Part shown: positions 19,525 to 28,570 of the stretch, piece by piece
Numbering within the stretch: position 1 is the first letter of the stretch
How the letters are laid out: the number at the start of each line of letters is the position of its first letter
NCBI GenBank assembly: GCA_017416845.1
Contig: JAFQBA010000006.1
Span: 29,849 to 93,848, forward strand
DNA length: 64,000 nucleotides
Direction of reading: 5' to 3'
Source: Clostridia bacterium
GTDB lineage: Bacteria > Bacillota > Clostridia > UMGS1810
Notes under the pieces: generated by a model
The model's database searches: none
What the model was told of the DNA's origin: nothing
Seen by the model: only the letters and a program-made list of their open reading frames with translations
Program-made: the position numbers and the translations under genes

Positions 19525-20009
19525 TATTTAACATCCTTTCTTTTTTCGATTAAACAAATACAATGCGAAGAAATACCTTCTTCCCTGCCCTCAAAACCGA
19601 GTTTTTCGGTTGTAGTGGCTTTTATATTTACAAAGTCAGGGTCAATGCCGAGACATTTTGCAATATTTTCTTTCATCTTTGCCGAATGTGGAGAAATCTT
19701 CGGCTTTTGTGCAACTACGGTTGCATCAATATTAATAATATCATATCCTTTATCCTTCAAAAGATCAACCGTTCTTTTTAAAAGAATCATACTGTCAATA
19801 TCTTTATAGGCAGAGTCGTTATCGGGAAAATGAATGCCAATATCTCCAAGAGCTGCGGCACCGAGAAGTGCATCGGCAATTGCATGAAGCAGAACATCGG
19901 CATCGGAATGACCAAGCAAACCAAGTGAGTGCGGAATTTCCACACCGCCAAGAATAAGTTTTCTGCCCTCGGAAAATTTATGAACATCATAACCAAAGCC
20001 AACTCTCAC
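19524..20009 (-). CDS. ispF: 2-C-methyl-D-erythritol 2,4-cyclodiphosphate synthase
   Basis: Fifth step of the MEP isoprenoid pathway. [11 protein letters not shown] (zinc Asp and His), [28 protein letters not shown] and TTTEKLGF near the C terminus are diagnostic. The 161 residues are typical. The start codon is GTG, with AAAGG nine bases upstream, five bases after the ispD stop. ispD-ispF adjacency is common. Confidence 0.96.
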   Translation of the reverse strand: MRVGFGYDVHKFSEGRKLILGGVEIPHSLGLLGHSDADVLLHAIADALLGAAALGDIGIHFPDNDSAYKDIDSMILLKRTVDLLKDKGYDIINIDATVVAQKPKISPHSAKMKENIAKCLGIDPDFVNIKATTTEKLGFEGREEGISSHCICLIEKRKDVK

Positions 20010-20014
20010 TCAAA

Positions 20015-20695
20015 TCAACCTTTCAGATATTCTCCCGCTAAAGTCATATCAACAGGAGTTGTAATTTTAATATTAGTGTAAGAACCTTCGATAATGTAAA
20101 CATCATTTCCGGCAAATTCAGCCACGGCACAGTCATCCGTTGCTTCAAAACCTTTTTGAATTGCAAGCTCATGTGCTTTGACAATAAGATTTTTGCTGAA
20201 AGCCTGCGGTGTCTGAATAAGCCACAAATTGCTTCTGTCAACAGTGGAAACAATTTTACCGTCTGCATCAGATTTTTTTACGGTGTCAATAACTTTAACA
20301 CCAAGAGCACAAGCTTTCTTTGAAAAAAGATTATCGGCTACAAGTCTGATGTCTGACGGTTTAACACAACACCTTACGGCATCGTGAATCATAACATATC
20401 CGCAGTCGCCTGCTGCACCAAGTCCCGCACATACGGATTTCTGACGTGTATCGGAGCCTTCGACAATTTTTATGTCAAAGTCTACACCTTTAAAAAGATT
20501 ATTGCAATGAGTTATATAATCCTTATGACACACTATTATAATTTTATCAACCGCTCCGCTTTGAATAAATCGGCTGACTGTATGTTCTATTATTTCGCAA
20601 TCACCAAGCTTAAGAAACTGTTTCGGGCAGTCTGCACCCATTCTTGTTCCGGTGCCGCCTGCAACAATTATTGCTGTAATCGAAGTGTTGTTCAT
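20015..20695 (-). CDS. ispD: 2-C-methyl-D-erythritol 4-phosphate cytidylyltransferase
   Basis: Third step of the MEP pathway. AIIVAGGTGTRMGADCPKQFLKL is the nucleotidyltransferase signature, followed by VMIHDAVRCCV (usually HDAARP, here with VRCC), IQTPQAF and TDDCAVAEFAG. At 226 residues it is full length. The HDAVRCCV variant keeps the Asp and Arg positions and looks functional. Confidence 0.94.
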   Translation of the reverse strand: MNNTSITAIIVAGGTGTRMGADCPKQFLKLGDCEIIEHTVSRFIQSGAVDKIIIVCHKDYITHCNNLFKGVDFDIKIVEGSDTRQKSVCAGLGAAGDCGYVMIHDAVRCCVKPSDIRLVADNLFSKKACALGVKVIDTVKKSDADGKIVSTVDRSNLWLIQTPQAFSKNLIVKAHELAIQKGFEATDDCAVAEFAGNDVYIIEGSYTNIKITTPVDMTLAGEYLKG

Positions 20696-20715
20696 AATAA
20701 ATCTCCGATAAAACC

Positions 20716-22212
20716 TTAGCTAAGAAACTTATCGGTTTCTTTTATCATATTTTCTTTGTCGCAAACAGAACTGAAACGAACCTCTTTTGATTTGAGTTCG
20801 GAAAGCTGAACAGGAATCTCGATATTGCCTTTTTTTGCAAGAATATCAAGAAGTTCAAATTCATCTTTATCATCGAGATTGAGTTCGGGATCTATTGCAG
20901 AAATAACAGCTTTGTTAAACTTGAAGGGATTTGCTGTTGATGCAATAACTGTGGGAGTTTTATCGCCGGTTTCTTCAACATATTTTTCATATACATTCAG
21001 AGCCACGGCAGTGTGTGTGTCTGCAACATAAGAATATTTATTGAAATATTTTGCAATTGTTTTTGCTGTTTCCGTGTCATCACAACATCCGGCAACAAAA
21101 ATATCAGAAACTGCTTTTTTGATTTCTTCGCTAACGGTATATTTGCCATTTTCGGAAAGCTCTTTCATGTAAGAAGCAACAAGCGCATCATTTCTTCCCG
21201 AAATATGATGAAGAAGTCTTTCAAGGTTACTGGAAATAAGGATATCCATTGAAGGTGAAACTGTTGTGAAGAACTGTCTGTTTCTGTCATATACACCTGT
21301 ATTTATAAAATCGGTCAAAACATTGTTCTGATTGGAAGCACAAATAAGCTTATTAACGGGAAGTCCCATAACCTTTGCATAATAAGCCGCTAAAATGTTA
21401 CCGAAGTTACCCGTGGGAACAACAATATTGATTTTTTCGCCGTTTTTAATTTTTCCTTCGCAAAGCAAATCGCAGTATGCAGAAATGTAATAAACAATCT
21501 GAGGTGCAAGTCTTCCCCAGTTAATTGAGTTTGCAGAAGAAAATGTGTAACCGCGTGAATTAAGTTCGGCTTTATATTCATTGTTGGTGAAAATCTTCTT
21601 AACGCCGGTCTGTGCATCGTCAAAATTCCCTTTAACAGCGCATACAGACACATTATTTCCACTCTGGGTTGTCATCTGAAGCTTCTGGATTTTCGAAACA
21701 CCGTCAACGGGATAAAACACCTGAATGCAGGTGCCGTCAACATCCTTAAAGCCTTCGAGTGCAGCTTTGCCTGTATCACCCGAGGTTGCAACAAGGATTA
21801 CAACTTTGTTGTCTTCTCCGGTTTTTTCGATTGCTTTTTTGAGAAGGTACGGAAGAATCTGAAGTGCCATATCTTTGAATGCACATGTGGGACCATGCCA
21901 AAGTTCAAGAATATTGAGACCATCTTCAAGTGAGCAAAGAGGTGCTGTATTTTCACCGGCGAATTTTGATGCATGATATGCATTGTCGGCACAGAATTTG
22001 AGTTCATCTGCACTGTAGTCGGTAAGGTACATTCCGAGAATTTTAGCGGCACGTTCTTTGTAGGAAAGCTTTGAAAGGCTTTCAATCATTTCAGCAGAAA
22101 GAGCCGGAATTTCACAAGGAACATAGAGCCCACCCTCGGAAGAAATACCGTTTTTAATAGCGTTTGCGGCATCTACTGATATTGTGTTATTTCTTGTACT
22201 CTGATATTTCAT
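20716..22212 (-). CDS. thrC: Threonine synthase
   Basis: PLP enzyme that makes threonine from O-phosphohomoserine. The N-terminal STRN, the PLP lysine in HGPTCAFKDMALQ (K113), VATSGDTGKAAL and NSINWGRLAPQIVYY fit the longer (class II, about 500 residue) form of the family. It lies in a tight run with tyrS and ispD; no threonine T-box is present in the 21-base gap. Confidence 0.95.
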   Translation of the reverse strand: MKYQSTRNNTISVDAANAIKNGISSEGGLYVPCEIPALSAEMIESLSKLSYKERAAKILGMYLTDYSADELKFCADNAYHASKFAGENTAPLCSLEDGLNILELWHGPTCAFKDMALQILPYLLKKAIEKTGEDNKVVILVATSGDTGKAALEGFKDVDGTCIQVFYPVDGVSKIQKLQMTTQSGNNVSVCAVKGNFDDAQTGVKKIFTNNEYKAELNSRGYTFSSANSINWGRLAPQIVYYISAYCDLLCEGKIKNGEKINIVVPTGNFGNILAAYYAKVMGLPVNKLICASNQNNVLTDFINTGVYDRNRQFFTTVSPSMDILISSNLERLLHHISGRNDALVASYMKELSENGKYTVSEEIKKAVSDIFVAGCCDDTETAKTIAKYFNKYSYVADTHTAVALNVYEKYVEETGDKTPTVIASTANPFKFNKAVISAIDPELNLDDKDEFELLDILAKKGNIEIPVQLSELKSKEVRFSSVCDKENMIKETDKFLS

Positions 22213-22233
22213 TATTATAACCTCACAAACTGA

Positions 22234-23448
22234 TTATTTTAAAACGATTCTGTGGAAAACTTTCTTGCCTTTTTTGATAACAGCTTCGCCATTTTCAAAA
22301 TCAGATTCGGAAAGAGTGTAGTTTGCATCGGCAACTTTTTCGCCATTAAGGCTCACGCCACCTTGCTGAATAAGTCTTCTGCCTTCACCTTTTGATGCAA
22401 TGATTCCTGCCTGAACCATAAGATCAAGAATCTGAATGTCGGCAGAATCAATTTCGGTTGAAGGCATATTTTCGGAGCTTGCACCTGCACCAAACACTGC
22501 TTCGGCTGCAGCCTTTGCTTTTTCAGCTTCAGCTTCACCGTGAACAAGCTTTGTAACTTCATATGCAAGAACTTTTTTGGCTTTGTTAATTTCGGCATCT
22601 TTATACTGAGCCATAACTTCAATTTCTTCAAGGGGAAGGAATGTGAGAAGCTTAAGGCATTTGATAACGTCAGCATCATCAACATTTACCCAGTACTGAT
22701 AGAAATCATAGGGTGATGTCTTTTCGGGATCAAGCCAGAGAGCACCGCTCTGTGTTTTGCCCATTTTCTTACCTTCGGAATTGGTGAGCAGAGTAAATGT
22801 CATACCATAAACCTGTTTCTGGTCTTTACGACGGCAAAGATCAATACCGCCAAGGATATTGCTCCACTGGTCGTCGCCGCCAAGCTCAATCTTACAGTCA
22901 TATTCTCTTGAAAGCATGAGAAAATCATAGCTCTGCATGAGCATATAGTTAAATTCAAGGAATGAAAGACCTTTTTCAAGTCTTTGTTTGAAACATTCGG
23001 CTGTGAGCATTTTGTTAACAGAGAAGCAAGAACCGATGTCTCTGAGAAAATCTACATAGTTAAGCTTCAAAAGCCAGTCGGCATTGTTAACCATAATAGC
23101 CTTATCATCTGAAAAATCGATAACGCTTGAAAGCTGTTTTTTGAAGCATTCACAGTTGTGATCGATGATTTCTGTTGTCATCATCTGACGCATATCGGTA
23201 CGACCGGAGGGATCGCCAATGTGACCTGTACCACCGCCAACGAGGGCAATGGGTCTGTGACCGTGCATCTGCATGTGACGCATAACAACCATCTGCAAGA
23301 AATGACCAACATGGAGGCTGTCTGCAGTGGGATCAAATCCTATATAAAATGTAACTTTTTCTTTACCTAAAAGCTCTCTTATTTCTTCTTCGTGAGTAAC
23401 CTGAGCAATGAGGCCTCTTTCTTTTAATACATCATATACGTTTCTCAT
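22234..23448 (-). CDS. tyrS: Tyrosyl-tRNA synthetase
   Basis: Class I synthetase. [13 protein letters not shown] carries the HIGH-type motif and [13 protein letters not shown] carries the KMSKS-type loop in the KxGKT form usual for bacterial TyrRS. A C-terminal S4 RNA-binding domain ([18 protein letters not shown]) completes 404 residues. The gap to the upstream gene is 27 bases, so there is no T-box leader directly in front. Confidence 0.96.
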   Translation of the reverse strand: MRNVYDVLKERGLIAQVTHEEEIRELLGKEKVTFYIGFDPTADSLHVGHFLQMVVMRHMQMHGHRPIALVGGGTGHIGDPSGRTDMRQMMTTEIIDHNCECFKKQLSSVIDFSDDKAIMVNNADWLLKLNYVDFLRDIGSCFSVNKMLTAECFKQRLEKGLSFLEFNYMLMQSYDFLMLSREYDCKIELGGDDQWSNILGGIDLCRRKDQKQVYGMTFTLLTNSEGKKMGKTQSGALWLDPEKTSPYDFYQYWVNVDDADVIKCLKLLTFLPLEEIEVMAQYKDAEINKAKKVLAYEVTKLVHGEAEAEKAKAAAEAVFGAGASSENMPSTEIDSADIQILDLMVQAGIIASKGEGRRLIQQGGVSLNGEKVADANYTLSESDFENGEAVIKKGKKVFHRIVLK

Positions 23449-23475
23449 GTTATCCTCCTGTATATCAATTAGAAA

Positions 23476-25149
23476 TTAATTTTTATTTTTATCTTCAGCC
23501 CTTATATCCGCTCTTTTGATTTTACCTGAAATTGTTTTGGGAAGTTCGGTAACAAATTCAATTATACGTGGATATTTATAGGGAGCGGTTGTCTTTTTTA
23601 CATGATTCTGAAGTTCTTTTTTTAGTTCATCGGAAGGCTTGTACCCTTTTGTAAGAACGATTGTAGCTTTAACAATTTGTCCGCGAATTTCATCGGGCAC
23701 GGCAGTGATGGCTGTTTCAAAAACTGCAGGATGTTCCATAAGCGCACTTTCAACTTCAAAGGGGCCTATGCGATAACCCGAGCTTTTTATAACATCATCG
23801 GCTCTTCCTACATACCAGTAGAAACCGTCTTCATCACACCAAGCAAGGTCTCCTGTGAGATAGTAGCCATGAGAAAAAACAGAATCGGTTTTCTCCTGAT
23901 CTTTGTAATAACAATCAAGAACACCAAGTGGCTTACCTTCGGTAATGTCAAAACCAATCTGACCAATTTCACCGGGCTTACAGATTGTAAAATCATCGTG
24001 CAGGAGCGTAGCCTTAAAACCTGCAGCCGGTCTGCCCATTGAACCGGGTTTGGGAGTATCCCACATATATGTACCAAGAAGAATGGGAGATTCGGTCTGA
24101 CCGAATCCTTCATATACTTTAAGTCCGGTTGCGGCATAAATCTGATTGAAAACTTCAGGATTAAGCGCTTCACCTGCAGTTGAAATGTGAACTAGTGAAG
24201 AAAGGTCATATTTTTTCATGTCTGATTTGATGAAAAATCTGTAGATTGTCGGAGGAGCACAGAAAGTTGTAATTCTGTATTTGACAATCATTTCAAGCAA
24301 ATCTGTGGGAACAAATTTATCACTGTAGTCATATACGAACTGTGCCGTACCGGCAATAAACTGACCGTAGAGTTTTCCCCAGGAGCATTTTGCCCATCCG
24401 GTATCTGCAACGGTAAGGTGCAGACCGTCATCCACAACATTATGCCAATATTTACCTGTGGAAATATGACCGAGAGGATATGTAAAGGGATGCAGAACCA
24501 TCTTGGGGTTACCGGTTGTGCCCGATGTGAAATACACAAGCATGGGATCGCCGTTGTGTGTGCGTTCGTCGCCCGTGGGTCTTTCAAATACATCAGATTC
24601 TTTTTCGGATTCCAAATCGAAATTATACCATCCCTCAAATTCTTCATCACCAAGAATACAGCACGCTTCAACTGTCGGACACTCGGGAAGACTATCTTCA
24701 ACGTGCTGACGAATTTCACCTTTGTTGGAGCAGATAATCATTTTAACATCTGCACAGTTGCATCTGAAAATAATATCTTTTTTTGTCAGAAGATGGGTTG
24801 CGGGGATTGCCACCGCACCGATTTTATGAAGAGCATATATACTTATCCAGAACTGATAATGTCTTCTTAAGATAAGCATGGCAAAATCGCCTTTTTTAAT
24901 ACCTATACGTTTAAAAAAGTTTACAGCTTTATTTACTTCTCTGTCAAGATCGGCAAAAGTAAATATTCTTTCTTCGCCTTCATCGTTACACCACACCAAA
25001 GCTCTTTTGTCAGGGGCAATCTTTGCATATTCTTCAATAACATCATAGGCAAAGTTAAAATCCTCGGGAACTTTAACTTTAAAATTGTTGTAATAATCGT
25101 TATAGTCTGTAAATTCTGTTTTATCCAAAAACTTGTTAAGTAAATTCAT
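23476..25149 (-). CDS. AMP-forming acyl-CoA synthetase (medium-chain / acetate-CoA ligase type)
   Basis: Member of the ANL superfamily. The ATP-binding YFTSGTTGNPKMVLH, then YEGFGQTES, TGDLAWCDEDGFYWYVGRADDVIKSSGYRIGPFEVE, and the catalytic lysine in KTISGKIKRADIR are all present. The length of 557 and GYRIGPFEVE point to the MACS group (butyrate or medium-chain acids) rather than long-chain FadD. It is directly preceded by an XRE-cupin regulator, which often accompanies such ligases in gut Clostridia. Substrate not determinable. Confidence 0.88.
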   Translation of the reverse strand: MNLLNKFLDKTEFTDYNDYYNNFKVKVPEDFNFAYDVIEEYAKIAPDKRALVWCNDEGEERIFTFADLDREVNKAVNFFKRIGIKKGDFAMLILRRHYQFWISIYALHKIGAVAIPATHLLTKKDIIFRCNCADVKMIICSNKGEIRQHVEDSLPECPTVEACCILGDEEFEGWYNFDLESEKESDVFERPTGDERTHNGDPMLVYFTSGTTGNPKMVLHPFTYPLGHISTGKYWHNVVDDGLHLTVADTGWAKCSWGKLYGQFIAGTAQFVYDYSDKFVPTDLLEMIVKYRITTFCAPPTIYRFFIKSDMKKYDLSSLVHISTAGEALNPEVFNQIYAATGLKVYEGFGQTESPILLGTYMWDTPKPGSMGRPAAGFKATLLHDDFTICKPGEIGQIGFDITEGKPLGVLDCYYKDQEKTDSVFSHGYYLTGDLAWCDEDGFYWYVGRADDVIKSSGYRIGPFEVESALMEHPAVFETAITAVPDEIRGQIVKATIVLTKGYKPSDELKKELQNHVKKTTAPYKYPRIIEFVTELPKTISGKIKRADIRAEDKNKN

Positions 25150-25177
25150 TATATTATTTAACCTTTCTGTATCATAA

Positions 25178-25738
25178 TCAATCGCTTACAATAGCAAGAA
25201 AGTGAGCTTCTTTATTATCAAGAGCTCTCATTCCGTGCCAATGCTTTGAATCGAAGATTAAAGAATCTCCGGGTTCAAGAATAATTTCCTTTCCATTGAT
25301 TATGATGCAGACTCGGCCATCAAGACAATAGTTGAATTCCTGACCGGGATGACTTGTAAGTTGGACTGTATCATCTTCGTTTTCAGCAGGAGGAACTGTA
25401 ACATAAAAAGGTTCTATGGTTTTGTTAGCAAAATTAAACGCAAGATTATTATATTGATAGGCTTCGCGTCTTTTAACACCAATACCCTCTCCCGCTTTGA
25501 CATATTGATACACATTAAGTTTAGGAGCATCTCCGGACAAGATAGCAGTGAAATCAACATTGAATTTATTAGCCAATTCATAAATAATACTGATTGGCAG
25601 ATCTTTTTCGCCATTTTCATAGCTAACATACTTGTCAGCGGGAATTCCAAGATAACTTGCAACTTCTTCCACGGAAAGTTCTGCAATTTCTCTGAGATCC
25701 TGAATACGCTGACCGATAAGCTTTACTTGTTCATTCAT
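25178..25738 (-). CDS. XRE-family transcriptional regulator with C-terminal cupin domain
   Basis: A helix-turn-helix covers about residues 5-60 (IGQRIQDLREIAELSVEEVASYLGI...YENGEKDLPIS), and a cupin barrel covers about 110-186 (HPGQEFNYCLDGRVCIIINGKEIILEPGDSLIFDSKHWHGMRAL). The cupin probably binds a small ligand. I start at the ATG behind AAAGGAG and not 18 codons upstream, giving 186 residues. It lies 28 bases before the acyl-CoA synthetase gene and probably controls it, with a palindrome upstream (25777-25807) as a likely operator. Confidence 0.88.
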   Translation of the reverse strand: MNEQVKLIGQRIQDLREIAELSVEEVASYLGIPADKYVSYENGEKDLPISIIYELANKFNVDFTAILSGDAPKLNVYQYVKAGEGIGVKRREAYQYNNLAFNFANKTIEPFYVTVPPAENEDDTVQLTSHPGQEFNYCLDGRVCIIINGKEIILEPGDSLIFDSKHWHGMRALDNKEAHFLAIVSD

Positions 25739-25776
25739 GTTAATAGCTCCTTTTATTTTCTTTAGACAAGTATACC

Positions 25777-25807
25777 ACAATACAATATACATAATCTATT
25801 GTATTGT
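25777..25807. promoter_or_regulatory. Palindromic candidate operator of the XRE-cupin regulator
   Basis: Perfect 11-base arms ACAATACAATA and TATTGTATTGT flank a 9-base spacer. The repeat lies just upstream of a minus-strand -10 (TATACT, 25769-25774) and overlaps a plausible plus-strand promoter (TATACA 25786-25791, 17 bases, TATAAT 25809-25814). A regulator bound here could act on both directions: its own gene and the lipoprotein gene. Confidence 0.5.
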
Positions 25808-25925
25808 ATATAATTTATTAAAAAAAGTAAATATTAAAAATCAAAATTCATGGAAAAACAACAAAAAATCCAATGCATTAAAATTCAAAACAGTGCAATA
25901 ATATATTTGAAAGTGAGTTGTTATT

Positions 25926-26219
25926 ATGAATTTCAAAAAATTATTTATCTCCTTGACACTTATAAGCTGTCTTGTAACGGGTTTAACAGCATGCTCATCC
26001 AAAAACAACAAATCCGATTCCAAAACAAATACTAATTCAAATAATACAAACTCTGATGTTGACAGCAACACTGATGAATTAAGAGATGACATAAAAGATA
26101 CAGTGGACGACATAGGAAGCGATATTGCTGATACGGGTGAAGATATAAAAAACGATATTGAAGATATGACTGATACAGATAAAATTAATTCAGCAAATGA
26201 TACTTCAAAAAACAATTAA
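25926..26219 (+). CDS. Small predicted lipoprotein
   Basis: A 97-residue protein with a lipoprotein signal peptide: KK, a hydrophobic stretch, then the lipobox LTAC with Cys at about residue 23. The mature part is low-complexity, rich in Ser, Asn, Asp and Lys, then an amphipathic acidic run (ELRDDIKDTVDDIGSDIADTG) that could form a helix. No known domain. The ribosome site is weak. Divergent from the XRE-cupin gene. Confidence 0.7.
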   Translation: MNFKKLFISLTLISCLVTGLTACSSKNNKSDSKTNTNSNNTNSDVDSNTDELRDDIKDTVDDIGSDIADTGEDIKNDIEDMTDTDKINSANDTSKNN

Positions 26220-26223
26220 CCAC

Positions 26224-26252
26224 TTTACAAGCGCAAGAAATTAAGGTATAAT
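26224..26252 (+). promoter_or_regulatory. Sigma-A promoter of radA
   Basis: TTTACA (26224-26229) and TATAAT (26247-26252) are spaced by exactly 17 bases. Transcription would start near 26259, leaving a leader of about 70 bases before the radA ATG. Confidence 0.75.
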
Positions 26253-26256
26253 TAAA

Positions 26257-26311
26257 TAATCCCGATAAAATCGGGGTTATACATATTAAAACATATATAT
26301 TGAATAACCCC
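26257..26311 (+). promoter_or_regulatory. radA leader with two competing hairpins
   Basis: The first hairpin has arms TAATCCCGAT (26257-26266) and ATCGGGGTTA (26270-26279) with a 3-base loop. The same GGGGTTAT (26273-26280) is also the exact complement of ATAACCCC at 26304-26311, which ends just before the ribosome site AAGGAG. The two structures are mutually exclusive. No U-run follows either, so any effect would be on translation or stability. Confidence 0.45.
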
Positions 26312-26329
26312 TTAAGGAGTACTAATGAT

Positions 26330-27730
26330 ATGAAACAGAAAACAGTATACATATGCAGTGAATGTGGTTACAATTCACCAAAATGGCTCGGAAAATGTCC
26401 AACGTGCAGTAATTGGAATACATTCAATGAGGAACCGGAAATCCAATCATCAAGATACGACATAATAACAGATAAAAATTCTAACATAAAACAACATCCG
26501 CGAAAATTATATGACATCTCCGAGGAAAACGAAACAAGGATTTCATCAAAGATGCATGAACTTGATAGAGTTCTTGGCGGCGGAATCGTAAAAGGTTCAT
26601 TAATCCTTGTTGGCGGTGATCCCGGAATCGGAAAATCAACACTGCTTTTACAAATTTCAGACAAAATTGCCAATGATAACAATGTACTATATGTATCAGG
26701 CGAGGAATCTCTCCAACAGATCAAAATCAGAGCAACGCGTCTTGGTGCAAATGGGTCAGGATTATACATATTGCCAGAGACCGATCTTGATTGTATTTTA
26801 ACAGCTGCAAGTGAATCAAAACCTACAGTTATGATTATAGATTCTATACAAACTATATTTAAAAGTGATATTCCCTCAGCTCCGGGAAGTGTTACCCAAG
26901 TACGCGAAGTAACACACTATCTTATGAGATTTGCCAAAGAAAACAATATAACAGTATTCATAGTCGGTCATGTTACAAAAGATGGAAATATTGCCGGCCC
27001 AAGGATGCTTGAACATATGGTTGACTGCGTATTATATTTTGAAGGCGAGAGAACACAAAGCTACCGTATTCTCAGAACTGTAAAAAATCGTTTTGGTTCA
27101 ACAAATGAAATCGGAGTTTTTGAAATGAAAGATAATGGTCTTGCCGAAGTAAAGAACCCATCACAAATGCTTCTTGAAGGAAGACCCGAAAATGTAAGCG
27201 GATCAACTGTTGTTTGCACCCTTGAAGGAACACGTCCTATTCTTGCTGAAGTTCAGGCTCTTTGTTCTCCTACAGGTTTTGGTAATCCAAGACGAATGGC
27301 AACAGGCATTGATTTTTCCAGGGCGGTGCTTCTTACAGCCATATTGGAAAAGCAGCTTGGTTATCCAATGCAGAATCATGATGTATATATAAACGTTGTC
27401 GGCGGAATCAAAATTATTGAAACAGCAACTGATCTTGCAGTTATAGTGGCCATAGCATCAAATATTAAAAATTTTGTTATTGACTCAAAAACAATTATTC
27501 TCGGAGAAGTTGGCTTGACAAGCGAAGTCAGGTCAATCGGTTATTGCGAACAGCGTATTAATGAAGCTGCCAAAATGGGCTTTGAGTATTGTATTGTGCC
27601 ATCAAACAATCTTCAATCCATAAAACAAAGAGACGATATAAAATTACTACCTGTAAAAAATGTTAGCGAAGCAATAAGATATCTCAAAAAAATTGAAGAC
27701 AAAAGAAATAAAGATATACAAAATCAATAA
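26330..27730 (+). CDS. radA: DNA repair protein RadA (Sms)
   Basis: Recombination ATPase that promotes branch migration. An N-terminal zinc finger (CSECG and CPTC) is followed by Walker A GGDPGIGKSTLLLQ, the RadA-specific KNRFG motif, and a Lon-like C-terminal domain (VNVVGGIKI, GEVGLTSEVRSI). I start at the ATG ten bases after AGGAG, giving 466 residues; an upstream TTG would add ten unconserved residues. The 3' end overlaps the convergent M23 gene by seven bases. Confidence 0.96.
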   Translation: MKQKTVYICSECGYNSPKWLGKCPTCSNWNTFNEEPEIQSSRYDIITDKNSNIKQHPRKLYDISEENETRISSKMHELDRVLGGGIVKGSLILVGGDPGIGKSTLLLQISDKIANDNNVLYVSGEESLQQIKIRATRLGANGSGLYILPETDLDCILTAASESKPTVMIIDSIQTIFKSDIPSAPGSVTQVREVTHYLMRFAKENNITVFIVGHVTKDGNIAGPRMLEHMVDCVLYFEGERTQSYRILRTVKNRFGSTNEIGVFEMKDNGLAEVKNPSQMLLEGRPENVSGSTVVCTLEGTRPILAEVQALCSPTGFGNPRRMATGIDFSRAVLLTAILEKQLGYPMQNHDVYINVVGGIKIIETATDLAVIVAIASNIKNFVIDSKTIILGEVGLTSEVRSIGYCEQRINEAAKMGFEYCIVPSNNLQSIKQRDDIKLLPVKNVSEAIRYLKKIEDKRNKDIQNQ

Positions 27731-28407
27731 TAAATATATTCTGACGGGTTAACAAAATACCCGTCTTTTTTTATGGCAAAATGAAGATGTATACCATCAC
27801 AGAGTTCAGATACAGCACTGTCTGAAATTGTACCTATGTGTTGACCTCTGATAACATAATCACCGACTTTGACGGATACATCAGGAGATAGAGACATGTA
27901 AATACATTCAAATTCATTGTTTTTAATTATTATAGTGTATCCCATATTCAAATCAAAGCCAACATAATCTACCATACCGGATTGTGCAGCTAATACAGAT
28001 TCTCCCTTATTGGTTTTAATATCTATTCCTTCATGTATACGCCAATCATCCATTGTTTTACTATACAAAGGATAATTCGGTGAAAATTCTTTTATAACCT
28101 CACCACTAATCGGAGGAGCAAAACTCATGTCATTCAATTCGGGCATTCTTTCATCTGATGTTTTTTCATCAACATGATAAACACCAGACACAATTTCAGG
28201 TTCAACAGAGTTCTTTTTGGATTCATCCCCACTTTTATCAAATAAATCCTCATTTGATTTTTCCACATTAGTCGAAAATGACATAGGTTTACTTTCTTCA
28301 TAACTTGTTACAATCAAAGTAAGTACACATAGAAATATTATACATATACAAAAAGCTATACGATATAATCCTTTTTCTTTTTTAATAAATGAAATAAACT
28401 TATTCAT
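27724..28407 (-). CDS. M23 (LytM) peptidase, SpoIIQ-like
   Basis: One N-terminal membrane anchor (about residues 15-35) is followed by a linker and a C-terminal LytM domain. The zinc motifs HxxxD (HEGID) and HxH (HLHF) are both intact, so it may be catalytically active. Size and layout (227 residues, single anchor, LytM) fit SpoIIQ of clostridial engulfment complexes, but also other cell-wall M23 enzymes. The start is taken at the ATG after GGTGA. Its coding end contains the radA terminator on the opposite strand. Confidence 0.8.
   Translation of the reverse strand: MNKFISFIKKEKGLYRIAFCICIIFLCVLTLIVTSYEESKPMSFSTNVEKSNEDLFDKSGDESKKNSVEPEIVSGVYHVDEKTSDERMPELNDMSFAPPISGEVIKEFSPNYPLYSKTMDDWRIHEGIDIKTNKGESVLAAQSGMVDYVGFDLNMGYTIIIKNNEFECIYMSLSPDVSVKVGDYVIRGQHIGTISDSAVSELCDGIHLHFAIKKDGYFVNPSEYIYY
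27743..27772 (+). terminator. Intrinsic terminator of radA, inside the convergent M23 gene
   Basis: GACGGGT (27743-27749) and ACCCGTC (27759-27765) form a GC-rich stem, followed by seven T (27766-27772). It starts 13 bases after the radA stop but lies wholly within the last codons of the M23 coding sequence (KDGYFVNPS). Confidence 0.8.
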
Positions 28408-28494
28408 AATATCACCCATATAATATGATGCACATAATTATGATATTTAGTCATAATTTTCAGACTAAAACGTAAAAAATGCCGCGTTTTCCGA

Positions 28495-28523
28495 TAGACA
28501 AATCAAACAATATATGATATGAT
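28495..28523 (+). promoter_or_regulatory. Promoter of the DUF4838-CapA pair
   Basis: TAGACA (28495-28500), a spacer of 17 bases and TATGAT (28518-28523). The leader runs about 40 bases to the ATG, which has AAGGAGA upstream. Confidence 0.6.
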
Positions 28524-28570
28524 AGAAATATAAAGAAATTATATTAAAAATACTTACAAGGAGATATTTT

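Noticed and set aside
22740..22800. KMGKT instead of KMSKS in tyrS as a defect
   Set aside because: KxGKT is the normal form in bacterial tyrosyl-tRNA synthetases.
23449..23475. Possible tyrosine T-box before tyrS
   Set aside because: The gap is 27 bases, far too short for a T-box leader.
25841..26215. 124-codon minus-strand frame opposite the lipoprotein gene
   Set aside because: It is the antisense shadow of the repetitive Ser/Asn/Asp codons; the plus frame has a proper lipobox signal peptide.
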